The notes: generated by a model from the sequence alone, not told the origin. 64,000 nt of DNA from Isoetes taiwanensis (GCA_021234155.1 JAJEKV010000096.1:1372010-1436009), one strand, 5' to 3'; positions 8,933 through 21,052 are shown, counted from the first letter of the stretch. Program-made: numbers and translations.

Positions 8933-11744
8933 GGAATTGATGCTACCATGCCTCGTAATACAAATTTGAGGGTGCTACACTTGCAAATTGAGCCTGAACG
9001 CCTTCCATTGAAGAATATAACAACAGAAGAAATAAGTCGCTTGCGAGGTGACAAACACTTGGATATTTGTTGCCGAGGAAAATTGTATCCGCCCGACCCG
9101 TTCTCTCATCAACCACCAAAATTTGAGAACATTGTAGAGGCTTTAAACTTCATTTCAGATGGTTCTAAGGGGCTTCTTGGATATGTGCTCCACTTTTGGC
9201 AGCATATTTAGAACCAACAACAAGAGATACATAACAAACAACAAGAAATTTTCAGGAAACACCACAAAATCTTCATGCAACAACAAGAAATCCATAGGCA
9301 ACAAGAGCAAATGCATAGACAACAAGAGGAAATGCACAGGCAGGTGGCTTCATGGCAGATCAAGCTTTCAGTCAAACAAGAAGAAATCGAGGCACTTCAA
9401 AATGAGCTTAAGGGGTTTAAAGAGCAGCGAAGAAAACAGACCTTATCAGACATTAATAGTCTTGTGGCTGGAGGTAGAGCATTTAGAAAGAGGATGAAGA
9501 TGGTCCAAGATATACTTCATCCTGGTGATTCCTCAATGATAGAGGCTCAAAAACCTGACCACATGATTCAATTGTTCCATAATTACTTTAATGAGGACAT
9601 CTTGAAATTGATGCTAGAGCATGACTCCTCTTTCAAACTGATGTTGTTGAATCGGGTAGCTGCGGTAGAAGCTGAGCAAAAAGAAAAGGATGCTCATCCT
9701 AGCCAAGATGTTCAAGAAGCATGAAGGTGGCATTAGCCGAAGAGCTTATGAATTGCTTTTCTAGTCCTTAAGAGAAGGCCATCCATTGATGAGCAAAACA
9801 TTCATTCCTTGTCCTTGGCGAGTACGTGTGTCACGAGCATCAAGCACTGAGAAAATTCGGGCTCTTCTTGGAGATTTTAAAGCATACAAAAATAGCTATC
9901 CAGAGAAGAAACTTACACTTAACAAAAGCAATAACTTGTTTGTCAATTTACAGAAATTACTTGAGGTATTTTACATATTATCTTAACTAATACTAAGGCT
10001 TTCTTAATTTCATTTATGCATTTTCACAGGTCATTGTCCATTTTTATAAGCTTGAGCCAGGTGTGATAAGTCTGTTGTTGAAAATGGATGAGATGGAGCT
10101 CATTAAGGGGCAGAAGATAGAGAGGATGTCTATCCAACTTCTTCACGATAATATTACACAATCTGAATTTGACCTTTGGTGAGTCAAATTTTAGTGAATT
10201 TGACCTTTGATGACTTAGTAAATTCTAGTGCATCAAGTACCTCATTAGTATCTGCCTTTGCATGCGCTCCTTGATTAAGAAATGGAATTTTTTTTTAAAG
10301 GTGGCTAGCAGCTTTTGAAATTCCAGCTGAAAATTATTTCAATTTGCGCTGGGTGCTCGAACAAACAGAAATTCCATCTGTCATCAATGAACAAATTCGA
10401 GGAGAGCCACTAATAGTTGATGGTGTTGGAACATTCAAGATTGATTGGCATTTTTCTTCTGATCTTAAAACAGCAAAAGTACGAACATATTTTAAATGCC
10501 AAGTAAATAATTTGCTCATTATGAAATGCATTTTGTAGGTATTTTATGGTTTTGCTGAAGGTGTCAGTGCAAGAGCTCCTTGCCCTTTTTGTATGGTCTC
10601 GACGAAGGATTCTGGTTGGTTTTCCGTACGGCAAACAGAACAAGCACCAACTCGTACATCACAAAATGCCATAATCAATATTCCTTTGAGCCGGTTCCAT
10701 CCTTGCATGCTTCATGCATTCATTCGTATTGTTGACAAGCTGATTAACCTTTCCGTGTTGTTTTGCTGGAATAAAAGACCCCAAGCTGCTCGTGACACAA
10801 GCTTGCGTAATATAGAACAAGTTCTTTCTGCTGCAGGATTACATAATGGCAAACAGAATCTTCTTATTCTTAAGTGTGCCATTTTAAACTATGAATATTC
10901 TTATTCTTTAGTGTGCCATTTATTCTTTAGGTGAAGCGAAGATAACGAAGGATGAGAAGCGGTCCTCTGATAAGACAGATGTTCCAAAATCTATGAGTCT
11001 TGGAGGAGCAAAAGCACGGCATTTCTTGAGTGAAGACGCTCAAAAGGCCATAGGTAACCCGGATATTAAACTTTAGGGGGTTAAGGGCTAAGGGATAATT
11101 GAGCCTAACATAAAATCTATAACATGTATACAGGGAGATTAAGAACTCCAGGTCAATGGTCTTTTGGTCAACAACTAGTGGATGCTGAGCGTGACCTTAC
11201 AAGAGGAGGTATGGCAGCTGTGCAGAAGAAAAATGTTTGGACAAGCTTTGAAAAAGTATATGAGATGATGATGGATGAGAACTTGTCTCGAGATAGAGCC
11301 TTGGAATTTCAAAATGCTGTCAACAATTTTATACATGCTTTTAACAAAGCTCATCCAACATCATCAGCTACTCACTACATGGTACTATGCTATGTAAGAA
11401 AGCCATTATACATTTTAAACATATTGTAACCATTTTTGTTTACCTTACAGCACATATTATCTGCTCACTTGTCCTGGTTTATACAAGAATATGGCAGCTT
11501 ATCAAAGTTCAGTGCAGAAGGGATGGAGAAATCACACAAATTATTAAAAACAATTTATCAGCGCAGCACTCAACACGGGGGTTGTACTAAGAAATGGAGT
11601 CCGTTAGTTCAGGCCTTTGAAGGGTGTTATAAACAAATGCTAAGTAAAACGAGCAAGCGTATTCGTGATTCTCGTATATCCCGAGCAGCTCGAGTAGTTA
11701 ATGCTCGAGTAGTTAATGCAACTGATCACGTGCAAAGAATGTAG
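8933..11744 (+). CDS. uncharacterised multi-exon protein, transposase-like
   Basis: Supported segments are 8933-9724, 9765-9965, 10030-10178, 10301-10478, 10539 to about 10850, about 10933-11053, 11134-11381 and 11451-11744. Most junctions are GT-AG and keep frame, for roughly 750 residues. The order is: an N-terminal block (LRVLHLQIEPERLPLKNI); a Gln/Glu/His-rich coiled coil; a block FIPCPWRVRVSRASSTEKIR; a block WLAAFEIPAENYFNLRWVL; IDWHFSSDLK followed by a zinc-type APCPFC; an SRFHPCMLHAFIRIVDKLI block; and a C-terminal block with HLSWFIQEYGSLSKFSAEGM and a basic end. The D-L-K, CPxC and LHxxxRI order recalls uncharacterised RNase H-fold transposase-like proteins of many eukaryotes. That is recollection, not an alignment. 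A TAG at 9209-9211 interrupts the first segment in frame. The gap 9725-9764 is too short for a normal intron, and the junction near 10850-10933 is uncertain. No terminal repeats were found. Confidence 0.6.
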
Positions 11745-11991
11745 TGAAGAACTTATAGGATCGAGCAGGAAATCAGTGCTCTTTGAAAAGGATTATGAAA
11801 CTAAAAAACATCAAACAGACTATTTGCGTATCAATCAAATAATTGTAGGATTTGTTATAAACAGAGGCAAGATCTGCTGTAAACAGTTATAGAAGAATTG
11901 ATATGTAGTCTTTCAATTCAAATTCATATTATTCTTTCCCGTGTCGAGTATTCATGTAACACTCTTAAATGCATATTATTCATGAATGCAT

Positions 11992-12918
11992 TCATGCATT
12001 CATATTATCCGATGCAAAAAGTTTGAAACTCTCACACTTCGCATACATGCTAGTAAGGGCAGTCTGTACAGTTATATCTAAATCAAGTGTAAAATGCAAG
12101 ATGGAACTATGAATCATTCTTCCCTCGTGTAGGCTAGAACAGGCATTTAGAGTTCCTATCATAGGAAACATGACCTTATTCAGTTTAAAGCCTGCTTCTT
12201 GGATTTTCTGAAATTGATACATATGTTTTCTAGGAATTCCATGGTGCACATCTGATTTAGTCATGCAGATGCCCTTTCTAGCGATGTTTGTATCAAATAG
12301 TTGAGCAATATCTCCTGATATCCCACATTTGTTATACATGTGTACAAGTGCAGCACCCAGATCATCATCAATCGCGAACCCATATCTCAAAACGAGAGAA
12401 TGGACCAACCTTCCCTCTGCAAAAAATGCCGGATTGCTACATGCTTTTATAATAGTCAGAACAACAATTTTATCTATTTTAAAACCTCCCAATTGCATCT
12501 GCACAAAGAGGTCAAGAGCCTTTTGGCCATTGCCATGCTCAACATAAGCTACAATTATAGCAGGCCATGAGAAAATATTTTGTTTGACCATTGTTTCAAA
12601 TACCGTCCAAGAATTTTCTGGAACACCACATTTGCCATACATTTCTAATACAAGGTTCTGCAAAAACATGGAAGATCCTACTCCACTTCTTAATAAACAA
12701 GCATGGAATAGCTTACCTTGATGAAATGCCTTGGCATTACCGCAAGCACGCAAGATAGCTGCATAAGTGGGCGTATCCATGCGTATTACATTTTGCTGTT
12801 GTAGATGATGGATCGCCTCTTTTAATTGTCCTTGTTCACACAACCTTACAAGGACTTGCAAATTTTCTGGCTGCCTTGTTACAAGGGAGGGGATGCTAGA
12901 ATTGCTCATTTTCTCCAT
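11992..12918 (-). pseudogene. PPR (PLS-class) gene, truncated
   Basis: An ATG at 12916-12918 opens a 308-residue frame. After a short leader it has recognisable PPR motifs: TYAAILRACGNAKAFHQGKLFHACLL, LQNLVLEMYGKCG, FSWPAIIVAYVEHGNGQKALDLFVQMQ, AALVHMYNKCG and TALTSMYAKC. Around residues 200-235 the pattern decays, with no SWN..I.AY core. The frame stops after about nine motifs, with no E or DYW domain, short of the family's usual 500-900 residues. It may be a degenerate copy. It lies on the same strand as the fragment at 6574-7148, but both have N-terminal-type opening repeats, so they are two broken genes and not halves of one. Organelle RNA binding is the family role. Confidence 0.7.
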
Positions 12919-13082
12919 GCCAGCATTTGTGCCTCCTGAAACTTCCTTATCATTCGCAATTGTGGACTCTAGATCGAGAATGTTCTACCTACATGGTAAA
13001 GTATAGACAATGACATTGTGGAAGTAATAAAAAATTATCTTTTTTGATGAGAAATGTGCACAAGACATCAAGGTCTGTGGGA

Positions 13083-13597
13083 TGTTAAAATTATGTGTCA
13101 TGTGATATTCGAGCATATAAGGGGATTAGTGACCACATCTTGGCTCCCCTAGGCTAATGAGAATTCATACAAGCATTCATGAGAAGCAGTGGCAGTGAAT
13201 GCAAGAAAAAAACATAGAAGTCGAAAAGTGGTGGGCAGGTACTACCCAGACGTTGCTACGGCCGCCAGAAAACGCGTGATACCCCCTGCCCGCCACTTAG
13301 GGTTTTGACTGGTCAAATGGGTCAAAGTCAACGACTTTGACAGCTGGAACTTAAGGACAGCAGGGCATCCTATTATTTAGGTAAGTTGGAAAACTTTCTA
13401 TAGGAAGGGGCATGCACGATTTGACATGTGGATATATCCAGGTTGATAAGAAAATATATATATGAATGAATGTGATATAGAATATAAGGAGCTGAGTGCA
13501 GATACAGGTGTGTGTGTGCAGTTTTAGGAGCGGGTGGGTTTGAAGGAGACAGAGACTTGGCATACTTGGGTTCAAACCCCAAGCTCTGATTCTAACA
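13083..13597 (+). repeat. 5' LTR of copia element 1
   Basis: It pairs with 17674-18176 at high identity. The main length difference is an extra 14 bases (ATTAGTGACCACAT) near 13125. A hairpin CTTGGG/CCCAAG with the B-box-like GGTTCAAACC in its loop lies at about 13566-13583, just before the LTR end. Confidence 0.93.
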
Positions 13598-13598
13598 T

Positions 13599-13610
13599 TG
13601 GTATCAGAGC
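13599..13610 (+). other. primer binding site (initiator tRNA-Met)
   Basis: TGGTATCAGAGC sits one base after the 5' LTR. It is the standard plant copia primer site, complementary to the 3' end of initiator tRNA-Met. Confidence 0.93.
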
Positions 13611-14867
13611 TAACTAGTTCCTGCCCTGTGATAATGACAACCAGATTCGGGGCAAATCTATTGAACTCTATTGAAGTCTTTAAAGGAGATGGAGGATTTC
13701 AAATCTGGAAGGTGGGTATTAGAGGTGTGCTGGAGTTTGAAAAGTTGTGGTATTTGTTTGATGGTAGTCCAGTAAACGGTGCATTTGATAAAGCACTATG
13801 AACAAAAAAGTTCTTCACAAATAGATGTGCTAGAAAAACAGTTAAGGAAGATGAAATTGTTTGAGAAGGATAACCTGACTGACTTTTTGGAGAGATTTGA
13901 TTCCATTATTGCAGATCTTGAGGGAGCTGGAAATATCTTGAATGAACAGTATCAAATACTTGCTTTGGCAAGAGCAGTATCTCATAACAGTCACTTGGCA
14001 ACTTTAATGTAGCCACTTCCAAGGAGCATGCTATCAGAATGATACACACAGAGTTTGAACAGTCTACTATTACACAGGAGGAAGCTGATCAATCCTCAGA
14101 GGTCTTGTATACAGGTAAGACTAAAAGAGGTGGTTTTGTAAGAAGGAAAGTAGGACCTTGTTATGCATGCAATCAATTTGGTCACCTAAAGAGTGAATGT
14201 CCAAACAATAGTGAGAAGGAATTTAGATGTTTCAATTGTGAAGGCAAAGGGCATTTTGCTTTTGATTGCCCAAGTCCTAAAAAGGGAAGAGGTCGAGGGG
14301 GATTCTCTGAAACTTATAGAGGTGGCAGAGGCAGGGGAAAGCAAGATAGTAGTGAAGGTGAACTTGAGAATGATACCTTGGAGGTAAGGAAGAATTTAGC
14401 TTGTAATGTTTCAGAGTTTCCAAGGAAAAGCAATAAACAATTTGTTGTTATAGATTCAGGAGCAGAAAAAAGTGTGATGTGTGACTTGCATATGCTTAAG
14501 GATTGGGAAAAGAAGGAAGGACATGTGCAACTTGGTGATGGGGGTTTGAAGAAAATAGAAGATACCGGAGTTTTAGAGTTGTTTGACTTAAATGGCAAAA
14601 CTGTAAAATTGAGAGATGTTTTGTGTGTGCCCTGTCTTGTTAGAAATCTCATATCCGTATGCCAGCTTGTGGATTTGGGATATAAAGTACTGTTTGAACA
14701 GATCCGTTGTAAAGTATTTCTTAATGGTGAATTAAAATTTATTGGCAAAAGAGTTGGTAATCTCTTTGGATTGGATATGGAGCATCTTCATGAAATTAAC
14801 CTTGTGGAATATTCAGATGTGAAAATATGGCATAACAGATTATGTCATGTAAATGTTTAGAACAATT
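13610..14867 (+). pseudogene. copia 1 gag and protease region, broken
   Basis: The Gag N-terminus starts near 13622 (FGANLLNSIEVFKGDGGFQIW), then stops and shifts frame at about 13800. A Gag middle part follows at 13779-14012 with a stop, and then an open frame of 273 residues at 14039-14860. That frame holds two CCHC zinc knuckles (CYACNQFGHLKSEC, CFNCEGKGHFAFDC), a Gly/Arg-rich stretch, the aspartic protease motif VIDSGAEKSVMC and the start of the pre-integrase zinc region (KIWHNRLCHVN). Part of Gag appears deleted near 13800. The stops make it non-functional. Confidence 0.85.
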
Positions 14868-17613
14868 AAAAGACTTGGAGAAAAGGGATTAATATCTGCC
14901 AAGGTACAAAATGAAAAGTTCTTATGTGGGGGCTGTCAACTTGGAAAGCAATCAAGATTTCCATTTAAAAGGTCACACAAAAGAGCAAAGGGCATTTTGG
15001 ATTTGGTGCACACAGATTTATGTGGTCCTATAAATGTTACTAGTTTGAGTGAGATATTTCATGAGCTTTATTGATAATTTCAGCAGAAAAACCAAGTGTT
15101 ATATTTTGAAAACAAAAGACCAAGCTTGTGATGCTTTGAAGTTATTTACTGCTGAAACCGAGCTAGAAACTGGAAGGAAGATAAAGTGCATAAGGTCGAT
15201 TGAGGAGGAGGCTAATATATCTCCTCGATGAATTTAAAGCTTTTTGTGCAAATAGGGGAATCAGGAGGCAATTGACATGCAGATACTCACCACAACAAAA
15301 TGGAGTTGCGAGAAAGGAAAAATAGAACATTGCTTGATGTTTGTGAGGTCCATGTTGAAGTACTCGCTTACTTACAAATTATTTATGGGATGAAGTGTGA
15401 AGACGGTACTACATTCAAAACTTGTTACCTTCATCAAGTATTAAAGGTGCAATTCCAGAAATGCTTTGGTCCGTAAGTCACCTTCTTATGATAGATTAAA
15501 AGCATATGGGTGTTTATGCTTTGTACATGTGCCCCAAGAACTAAGGAAAAAGTTGGATGATAGAGCATACATATCTTATCTAGTAGGGTATGATTCTAAC
15601 TCGAAAGCATTCAGATTATATGATCCTGCTAGAAGAAAAATTATAGTGAGTAGAGATGTGGTCTTCAATGAAAATGAATTTTATAGGAAAATTCCCAAGA
15701 TAAATAATGAAGATCCATGTGAAAGTGAAAGGAAAGATAGTATTGAAGAAGCAAATCAGTCAATAAGTGAAGAGGAGAAAATTCAAGGATTGAAGCAGGT
15801 AGATTTGAGTGACTCTGATAATGAGTCAGAAATGATTCCAAGTAATGTTGTTGAGCCAGAAGTGGAATCAAGTCTTTGAGCAAGAGATTGAACACCAAGA
15901 GGCAAGAGAGGGTGATAAACCGATAGACCAAAAAGAAAACCCGATTTAACGTAAGCTCAAATGTTGGCGTAAAGAAGCAAAACATAATTTAGAGTCTCAT
16001 GGTAGAACCGAACTTGGGAAAAGTAAAAGACTTAGATCTCGTGTAGGAGAAATTAATCTTGATTTGACATTTTGATACTTGAAACAGACAAGATTCCACA
16101 AAATTATATGGAGACAGTTCAAGATATGAATGGAAAGAACTGGAAATGTGCTATGCAAGAAGAAATGAGAGCATTCAAAAGAACCAACACTTATACAGTG
16201 GTAGATATTCCTTCTGATAAGAATATAGTTGGAAGTAAGTGGATCTATAGAATAAAACCAGGAGTAGACAAAAATACTAAGAAATTCAAAGCCGGACTTG
16301 TTGCACGGGGGGCTTTACACGTAAAAAAAAAAAAAAAAGGGAAGATTTTGATGAAACATTCTCACCATTGGTAAAGATAAATAGTTTGAGAATGTTATTA
16401 GCTATTGCTAATGCTTGTGACCTTGAAATCCATCATATGGATGTAAGTACAGCATTCTTGAATGCTAAATTAGAGGAGGAAATTTATTTAAGACCTGCAC
16501 CTGGGTTTGAAGAGGACAAAGGAAAAATTTGGAAGTTGAATAGAGCAGTCTATGGTCTTAAACAGTCTCCTAGGGAATGGTATAAATGTATGGATGGATA
16601 TCTTGTAGAACAAGGTTTTGAGAAGCTCAATTATGATGGTAATATCTATAGATTCAAAATGGGAGATGCCTGGTGCATTATTGCTTTATATGTTGATGAC
16701 AATATTATGATATCAAAGGGAACTCAAGTACTAAATCATTGCAAAGATATCTTAAAGAAACGATTCCAAATGAGTGATCTTGGAGAATTAAAGAGGTTTC
16801 TGGGCATAGATGTTTACAGGGACAGAAATCACAAGATATTAGCTTTGAGTCAACAAGGGCATATTCAAAACATGTTGAAGAAATTTCATATGGAAGATTG
16901 CAATATGGCATATACTCCTATGGTTCCGGGTCACAGAATTTCTGCAGATATGAGCCCAAAGACAGAAACAGAAAGCAAACAAATGGAGAAAATACCTTAC
17001 AGAAGTTTGATTGGTTGTTTGTCCTATGTAGCCAATTGTACTAGGCCTGACATTGCATTTGCAGTTAATATTCTCAGTAGGTACAATGACAAGGCTGGTA
17101 AAGGACACCGGAATGCAAAAAAAGGATTCTCAAATACTTGAAAGGTACAATGCATTTTGGTATAGTATTTAATGGAACCAACTTGCAATTGCGGGCTTAT
17201 TGTGATGCCGATTGGGAGGAGATTTAGATAAACGAAAATCAACTTGTGGATTTTATTAGGTGGAGCCCCAGCTTGCTTGGAAGTGCAAGAAGCAAAGCAA
17301 AGATTGCTTTATCTAGTCTTTGCCGAAAGTACAACTTCAAAGAGCCACATTGACTAAGGAACTTATTTGGGAAAGAAGGCTTATGGCAGAATTTGGATTT
17401 GCTCAAAGAGGACCAACAATCATTTATTGTGATAATACTAGTTGTATTGCTATGACAAAAAACCCAATTCTGCATGAAAGATCAAAACATATTGATATGG
17501 AGGTTCATTTTATCAGGGATATGGTAAAGAAGGATCAGGTGCATTTAACTTATGTTAGTTCACAAGATCAACGAAAGCGGATATACTTGCAAAAGCCTTA
17601 CCATTGTCCGTGA
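14853..17613 (+). pseudogene. copia 1 integrase, RT and RNase H region, broken
   Basis: The integrase start (CGGCQLGKQSRFPF, LVHTDLCGP) is at 14853-15074. The catalytic core is shredded between 15050 and 15470, and the integrase C-terminal part is at 15466-15879. RT begins near 16072 (FKRTNTYTVVDIP, GSKWIYRIK). It is broken by a run of 15 A at 16323-16337 and resumes at 16368 with HHMDVSTAFLNAKLEEEIY, VYGLKQSPREWY and the active-site ALYVDDNIM. RNase H survives in pieces at about 17150-17613 (IIYCDNTSCIAM, ERSKHIDMEVHFIRD). Multiple frame changes rule out a product. Confidence 0.88.
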
Positions 17614-17664
17614 TTTGTGGAATTAAGAAGTTTGCTACACTGTGACAACAGGGAATATCACATG

Positions 17665-17673
17665 AAGGGGGAA
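17665..17673 (+). other. polypurine tract of copia element 1
   Basis: AAGGGGGAA lies directly upstream of the 3' LTR and is the expected primer for plus-strand synthesis. Confidence 0.85.
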
Positions 17674-18176
17674 TGTTAAAATTATGTGTCATGTGATATT
17701 CGAGCATATAAGGGGCTTGGCTCCCCTAGGCTAATGAGGATTCATACAAGCATTCATGAGAAGCAGTGGCAGTGAATGCAAGAAAAAAACATAGAAGTCG
17801 AAAAGTGGTGGGCGGGTACTACCCGGACGCTGCTACTACGCCCGAAAAAAGCGTGATACCCCCCCTCGCCACCACTTAGGGTTTTGATCAAACAAACGGG
17901 TCAAAGTCAACAACTTTGACAGCTGGAACTTAAGGACAGCAGGGCATCCTATTATTTAGGTAAGTTGGAAAACTTTCTATAGGAAGGGGCATGCACGATT
18001 TGACATGTGGATATATCCAGGTTGATAAGAATATATATATATGAATGAATGTGATATAGAATATAAGGAGCTGAGTGCAGATACAGGTGTGTGTGTGCAG
18101 TTTTAGGAGCGGGTGGGTTTGAAGGAGACAGAGACTTGGCATACTTGGGTTCAAACCCCAAGCTCTGATTCTAACA
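17674..18176 (+). repeat. 3' LTR of copia element 1
   Basis: It starts TGTTAAAATT and ends CTAACA, followed by the target duplication TGGGA. It includes the same hairpin and B-box-like sequence near its end as the 5' copy. Confidence 0.93.
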
Positions 18177-18181
18177 TGGGA

Positions 18182-19819
18182 CCCAAACCATGAACTGTAA
18201 TTCTGAAAATTCTGAATTATAGTTGACATGCATTCTGAATTATAATTCTGAACATGCATGAAGCTAATTGACATAGAAAAATATCTGCAAAACAACCATG
18301 AGGTGAGAGCTAGTCGGTCCCTTAATGGATGTAAAACAAACATTTGGGCGAGCCGACACAGCAGTAAATGTATTTAAATGTAAACTAAAGAAGTAGGCAG
18401 AAGCAAATGCAATTATGCTGTAATAATGATTTTTCTATTCTTTGATAGAGTCAACAGAATGTTAAAGGAAGAGCAATATTACTTGGAGTGATAGATTTTC
18501 CAGAGATTAATGCACAAGTATAGAATCAGCCATTACGAGAATCGGCCATTAAGACCATTCTTTTTAGAAAAACTTTTATATAAACAGCAGAGTTAATATC
18601 CAATGCCAATGCATTTTTCTGTACTTAAATGCAGCATAATGGAGCATGCAGCCAGTAAAATACTGTTGTAACAACGCAATCACTGTTCTTTTGACAAAGC
18701 CAGCATGCATGTGTAGCAAGAATAAGCATAATGTAGACGAAAATCCATACGAGAGAAATACACATGTTCACTTTTTCAGCATTATTGTGCTCATAGTATG
18801 CACAAGCACGTGTAAGTGCATACAAATGTTAATGAGCCCAAAAAGTTAAAATATACTTGGTATACAACCATGCAAAACTATTCAGTCAGGGTATCTTTAT
18901 TCATCCATTTAATGGCATTAGGATGAGCAGAATGCAAAAACAGATAGAAGCATACATTATGAGAAATATGCTGATATAGAAGATGCAGATCATTATCCTT
19001 TAGACCAATGATTCCAGAACACAAACATATGGACTGGAAGTTCAAGAGATGAAAAAGAATAAGAATAATTCTGGTAGGAGAAATTAGCATTGGTAAGGGA
19101 AGTCCAAAATGCATAATCATGCATAACGTTGGTGGATATGAAAACCAAAGGATTCAAAATACATGATAAAACATCGTCAGCATGCTTATTTCCATTATTC
19201 TATGGTGTGTAGTAAAGCAAATAGACTGTCACAAACAATGCAAAATTCTGAAAGTACTTATGTCAAGAGCTGTACTTATGAAAGACAACAGAAACATAAT
19301 ATAGAACCCTAGATACACCTCAAAATCTTTTTGGCACTTCAAAAATTTCATTAAGTGACATGGAACAAGTTGCAGATATTTAAAAGAGAGTAAAGTCAGG
19401 TGATTTTCATGTATGAACTGCATGCCCTCTCCCTGTACATGATTGTGAAACATGTAACAGACTAGTTACACTTGAGAACAACTGCCTCCAAACCAGAACA
19501 ACATCAGATCTTAAACTTCCTCAAAGTTTTGCATTTTCGATCCGAGCTTTTAAGCACATAGAAGCATTATGTCCCATGAGCTGAAATGAGTGGCAGCAGG
19601 TCTATACTTTACTTTTCTTGCCCAAGACTTATAAACATACTTGCAACATCTTCATGAATTTTCTTCAATGCAGCTAAGACTTTAAAAGTTCCATCAAAAA
19701 CACTAAAATACAGCCTGCACCGAGATAAAATCTAAGGCTCATAAAATTTCTTTCCTTATACCATTTAAAAACGTGAGCTATAGGCCCTCCAAATACAGCA
19801 TAACCCCATAAAGAGGCAT
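18182..19819. other. no gene recognised
   Basis: AT-rich sequence with short unconvincing ORFs on both strands. A small repeat (CTGAATTATA with nearby variants) occurs near 18200-18255. No RNA gene or element end is visible. Confidence 0.45.
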
Positions 19820-20147
19820 CTAGGTGAGAATGTCTATGTTATTCAACTCATGACATTTTACTGTCAATTCTCTACGGCCCCGAATGACTCGGCCATTGAG
19901 ACAAAAGAAAAATACCAATGAAGGTTCATACTCTAGAAGCAAAGATCTAACATCTCGAAGAACAACATCTGTTGGAAGCTCAAAGTGCCGATATGGACTT
20001 CCATTCTTGCACACTGTCAAAGATGTGACATTCACATGTTCATCGTCATCTTGCTCAAGAGGATGCCACTGATAATTAGTACTAGCTGCTCGGCGAAACC
20101 TCCTAAATTCAAATTTCAAAGAGAGTTTTTGTCTTGAAAAGTAATAC
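19820..20147 (-). CDS. candidate terminal exon, ubiquitin-fold-like, unknown
   Basis: The frame is open from a plausible acceptor (TCTTTTCACAG|GTATTAC at 20148) to a stop at 19820, about 108 residues. It runs from a basic N-terminal part (KLSLKFEFRRFRRAAS) through an acidic turn (EQDDDEH) to a region whose pattern suggests a beta-grasp fold: a strand VNVTSLTVCKNG, a helix DVVLRDVRSLLLEYEP, a strand LVFFFCLNGRVIRG and a terminal NNIDIL. This resembles ubiquitin-like domains only in spacing. I do not recognise the family. It may join the ORFs at 20762 and 22346 in one minus-strand gene, which is unproven. Confidence 0.35.
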
Positions 20148-20179
20148 CTGTGAAAAGATGGAAGTATGGATATGGTCAA

Positions 20180-20761
20180 TTTAGAAATAGTCTAAATCAA
20201 ATGCCTTTACAATACACACGATTAATAGACCAAGTAAAACGTACCTATAAACAAGGTGCAAAGCACTGTGGATTGCCCCCAAAATGCTATTATGAATAAA
20301 GCTTTATAAATGTATCTTCATTATTTAAATTATTTAATTATTTTGAAAGTAGTATAGGAACATGGATGAATCATTTTGTTGCATATGTCTTTGTTTTTGC
20401 AAGGCGAAGAGGTAAGTGGCCAATATCACGAAGATGTTGTTTTTATGTTCTGATCCCGTGTTGACAATTCATGTGTATTTTTTTTGTTTTGTTAAGGGTG
20501 ATGTGTAACTTTTTTTTTTTTTATGTTTAGATGTAGATTTTGAACATTATTTATTAGCATGTGTTTGTGTTGAATGGTTAAGTCCTTTGAGGTGTAGGGT
20601 TCGAGTTAGTGTTGAATAACATGAGTAACATATGGGATTTGAATTTTTAAAATCACGTAAAAGTAAATCATTTATATAAAAGTGTCTAGTTTTGCTTTAA
20701 AAGCAAAGATTTCTACAATTATTAAAACAGACAGAAAGCTCATAGACAGAGTGTTGATTGT
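20180..20761. other. no gene recognised; AT-rich
   Basis: AT-rich sequence with a T/G-rich stretch at about 20460-20560. It could be an intron if the minus-strand ORFs on either side belong together. Confidence 0.35.
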
Positions 20762-21052
20762 CTAGTTGTTTTCGTACTCGATGATTACGTTTGCACAATT
20801 GACTTTGAATATCCCTGTTGGATTTTGTTGAGATACTCGTTCACGGAATTTTAGTGGCGACGTCATCATTTCATTATACAATTCTCCATCGTCCATTCCA
20901 TATGCTTTGTCAAGGAGTTCATTTCGGAAGAGTGCTTTGTATGCTTTGCCTGTATCGCTGTAGATGGAACCAGCAAGTGAATCGAAATACGACAACTCAA
21001 ATGTTGATGTAGCGTGCTCAAACCACCCCTGAAAGGTCGATGCAGGGTTCAC
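20762..21052 (-). CDS. candidate exon or small ORF, unknown
   Basis: The 96-residue frame has ordinary globular composition (GWFEHATSTFELSYFDSLAG, AYGMDDGELYNEMM, IFKVNCANVIIEYE) and ends at 20762. The ATG near 21052 follows TGTTGTGGAG, which could equally be a splice acceptor. No family is recognised. It is listed because its composition is more protein-like than nearby chance ORFs and it shares the strand of 19820-20147 and 22346-23320. Confidence 0.3.
   Translation of the reverse strand: MNPASTFQGWFEHATSTFELSYFDSLAGSIYSDTGKAYKALFRNELLDKAYGMDDGELYNEMMTSPLKFRERVSQQNPTGIFKVNCANVIIEYENN

Larger units (their letters stand above)
13083..18176 (+). mobile_element. Ty1/copia LTR retrotransposon 1, complete ends, decayed coding region
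   Basis: Two LTRs (13083-13597 and 17674-18176) both begin TGTTAAAATTATG and end TTCTAACA. They are flanked by the 5-bp target duplication TGGGA at 13078-13082 and 18177-18181. A primer site TGGTATCAGAGC follows the 5' LTR and a purine tract AAGGGGGAA precedes the 3' LTR. The internal order Gag, zinc knuckles, protease, integrase, RT, RNase H is that of copia elements. Several frameshifts and stops make it non-autonomous. The 5.1-kb length is normal for the group. Confidence 0.95.

Noticed and set aside
6574-12918. The two PPR fragments as halves of one gene split by a 5-kb insertion
   Set aside because: Both begin with N-terminal-type PPR repeats, and the right-hand one already has its own start and about nine motifs, so they do not complement each other.
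13569-13580. GGTTCAAACCCC in copia 1 LTRs as part of a tRNA gene
   Set aside because: A B-box-like match exists inside a hairpin, but no acceptor stem, D-arm or anticodon arm fits around it.
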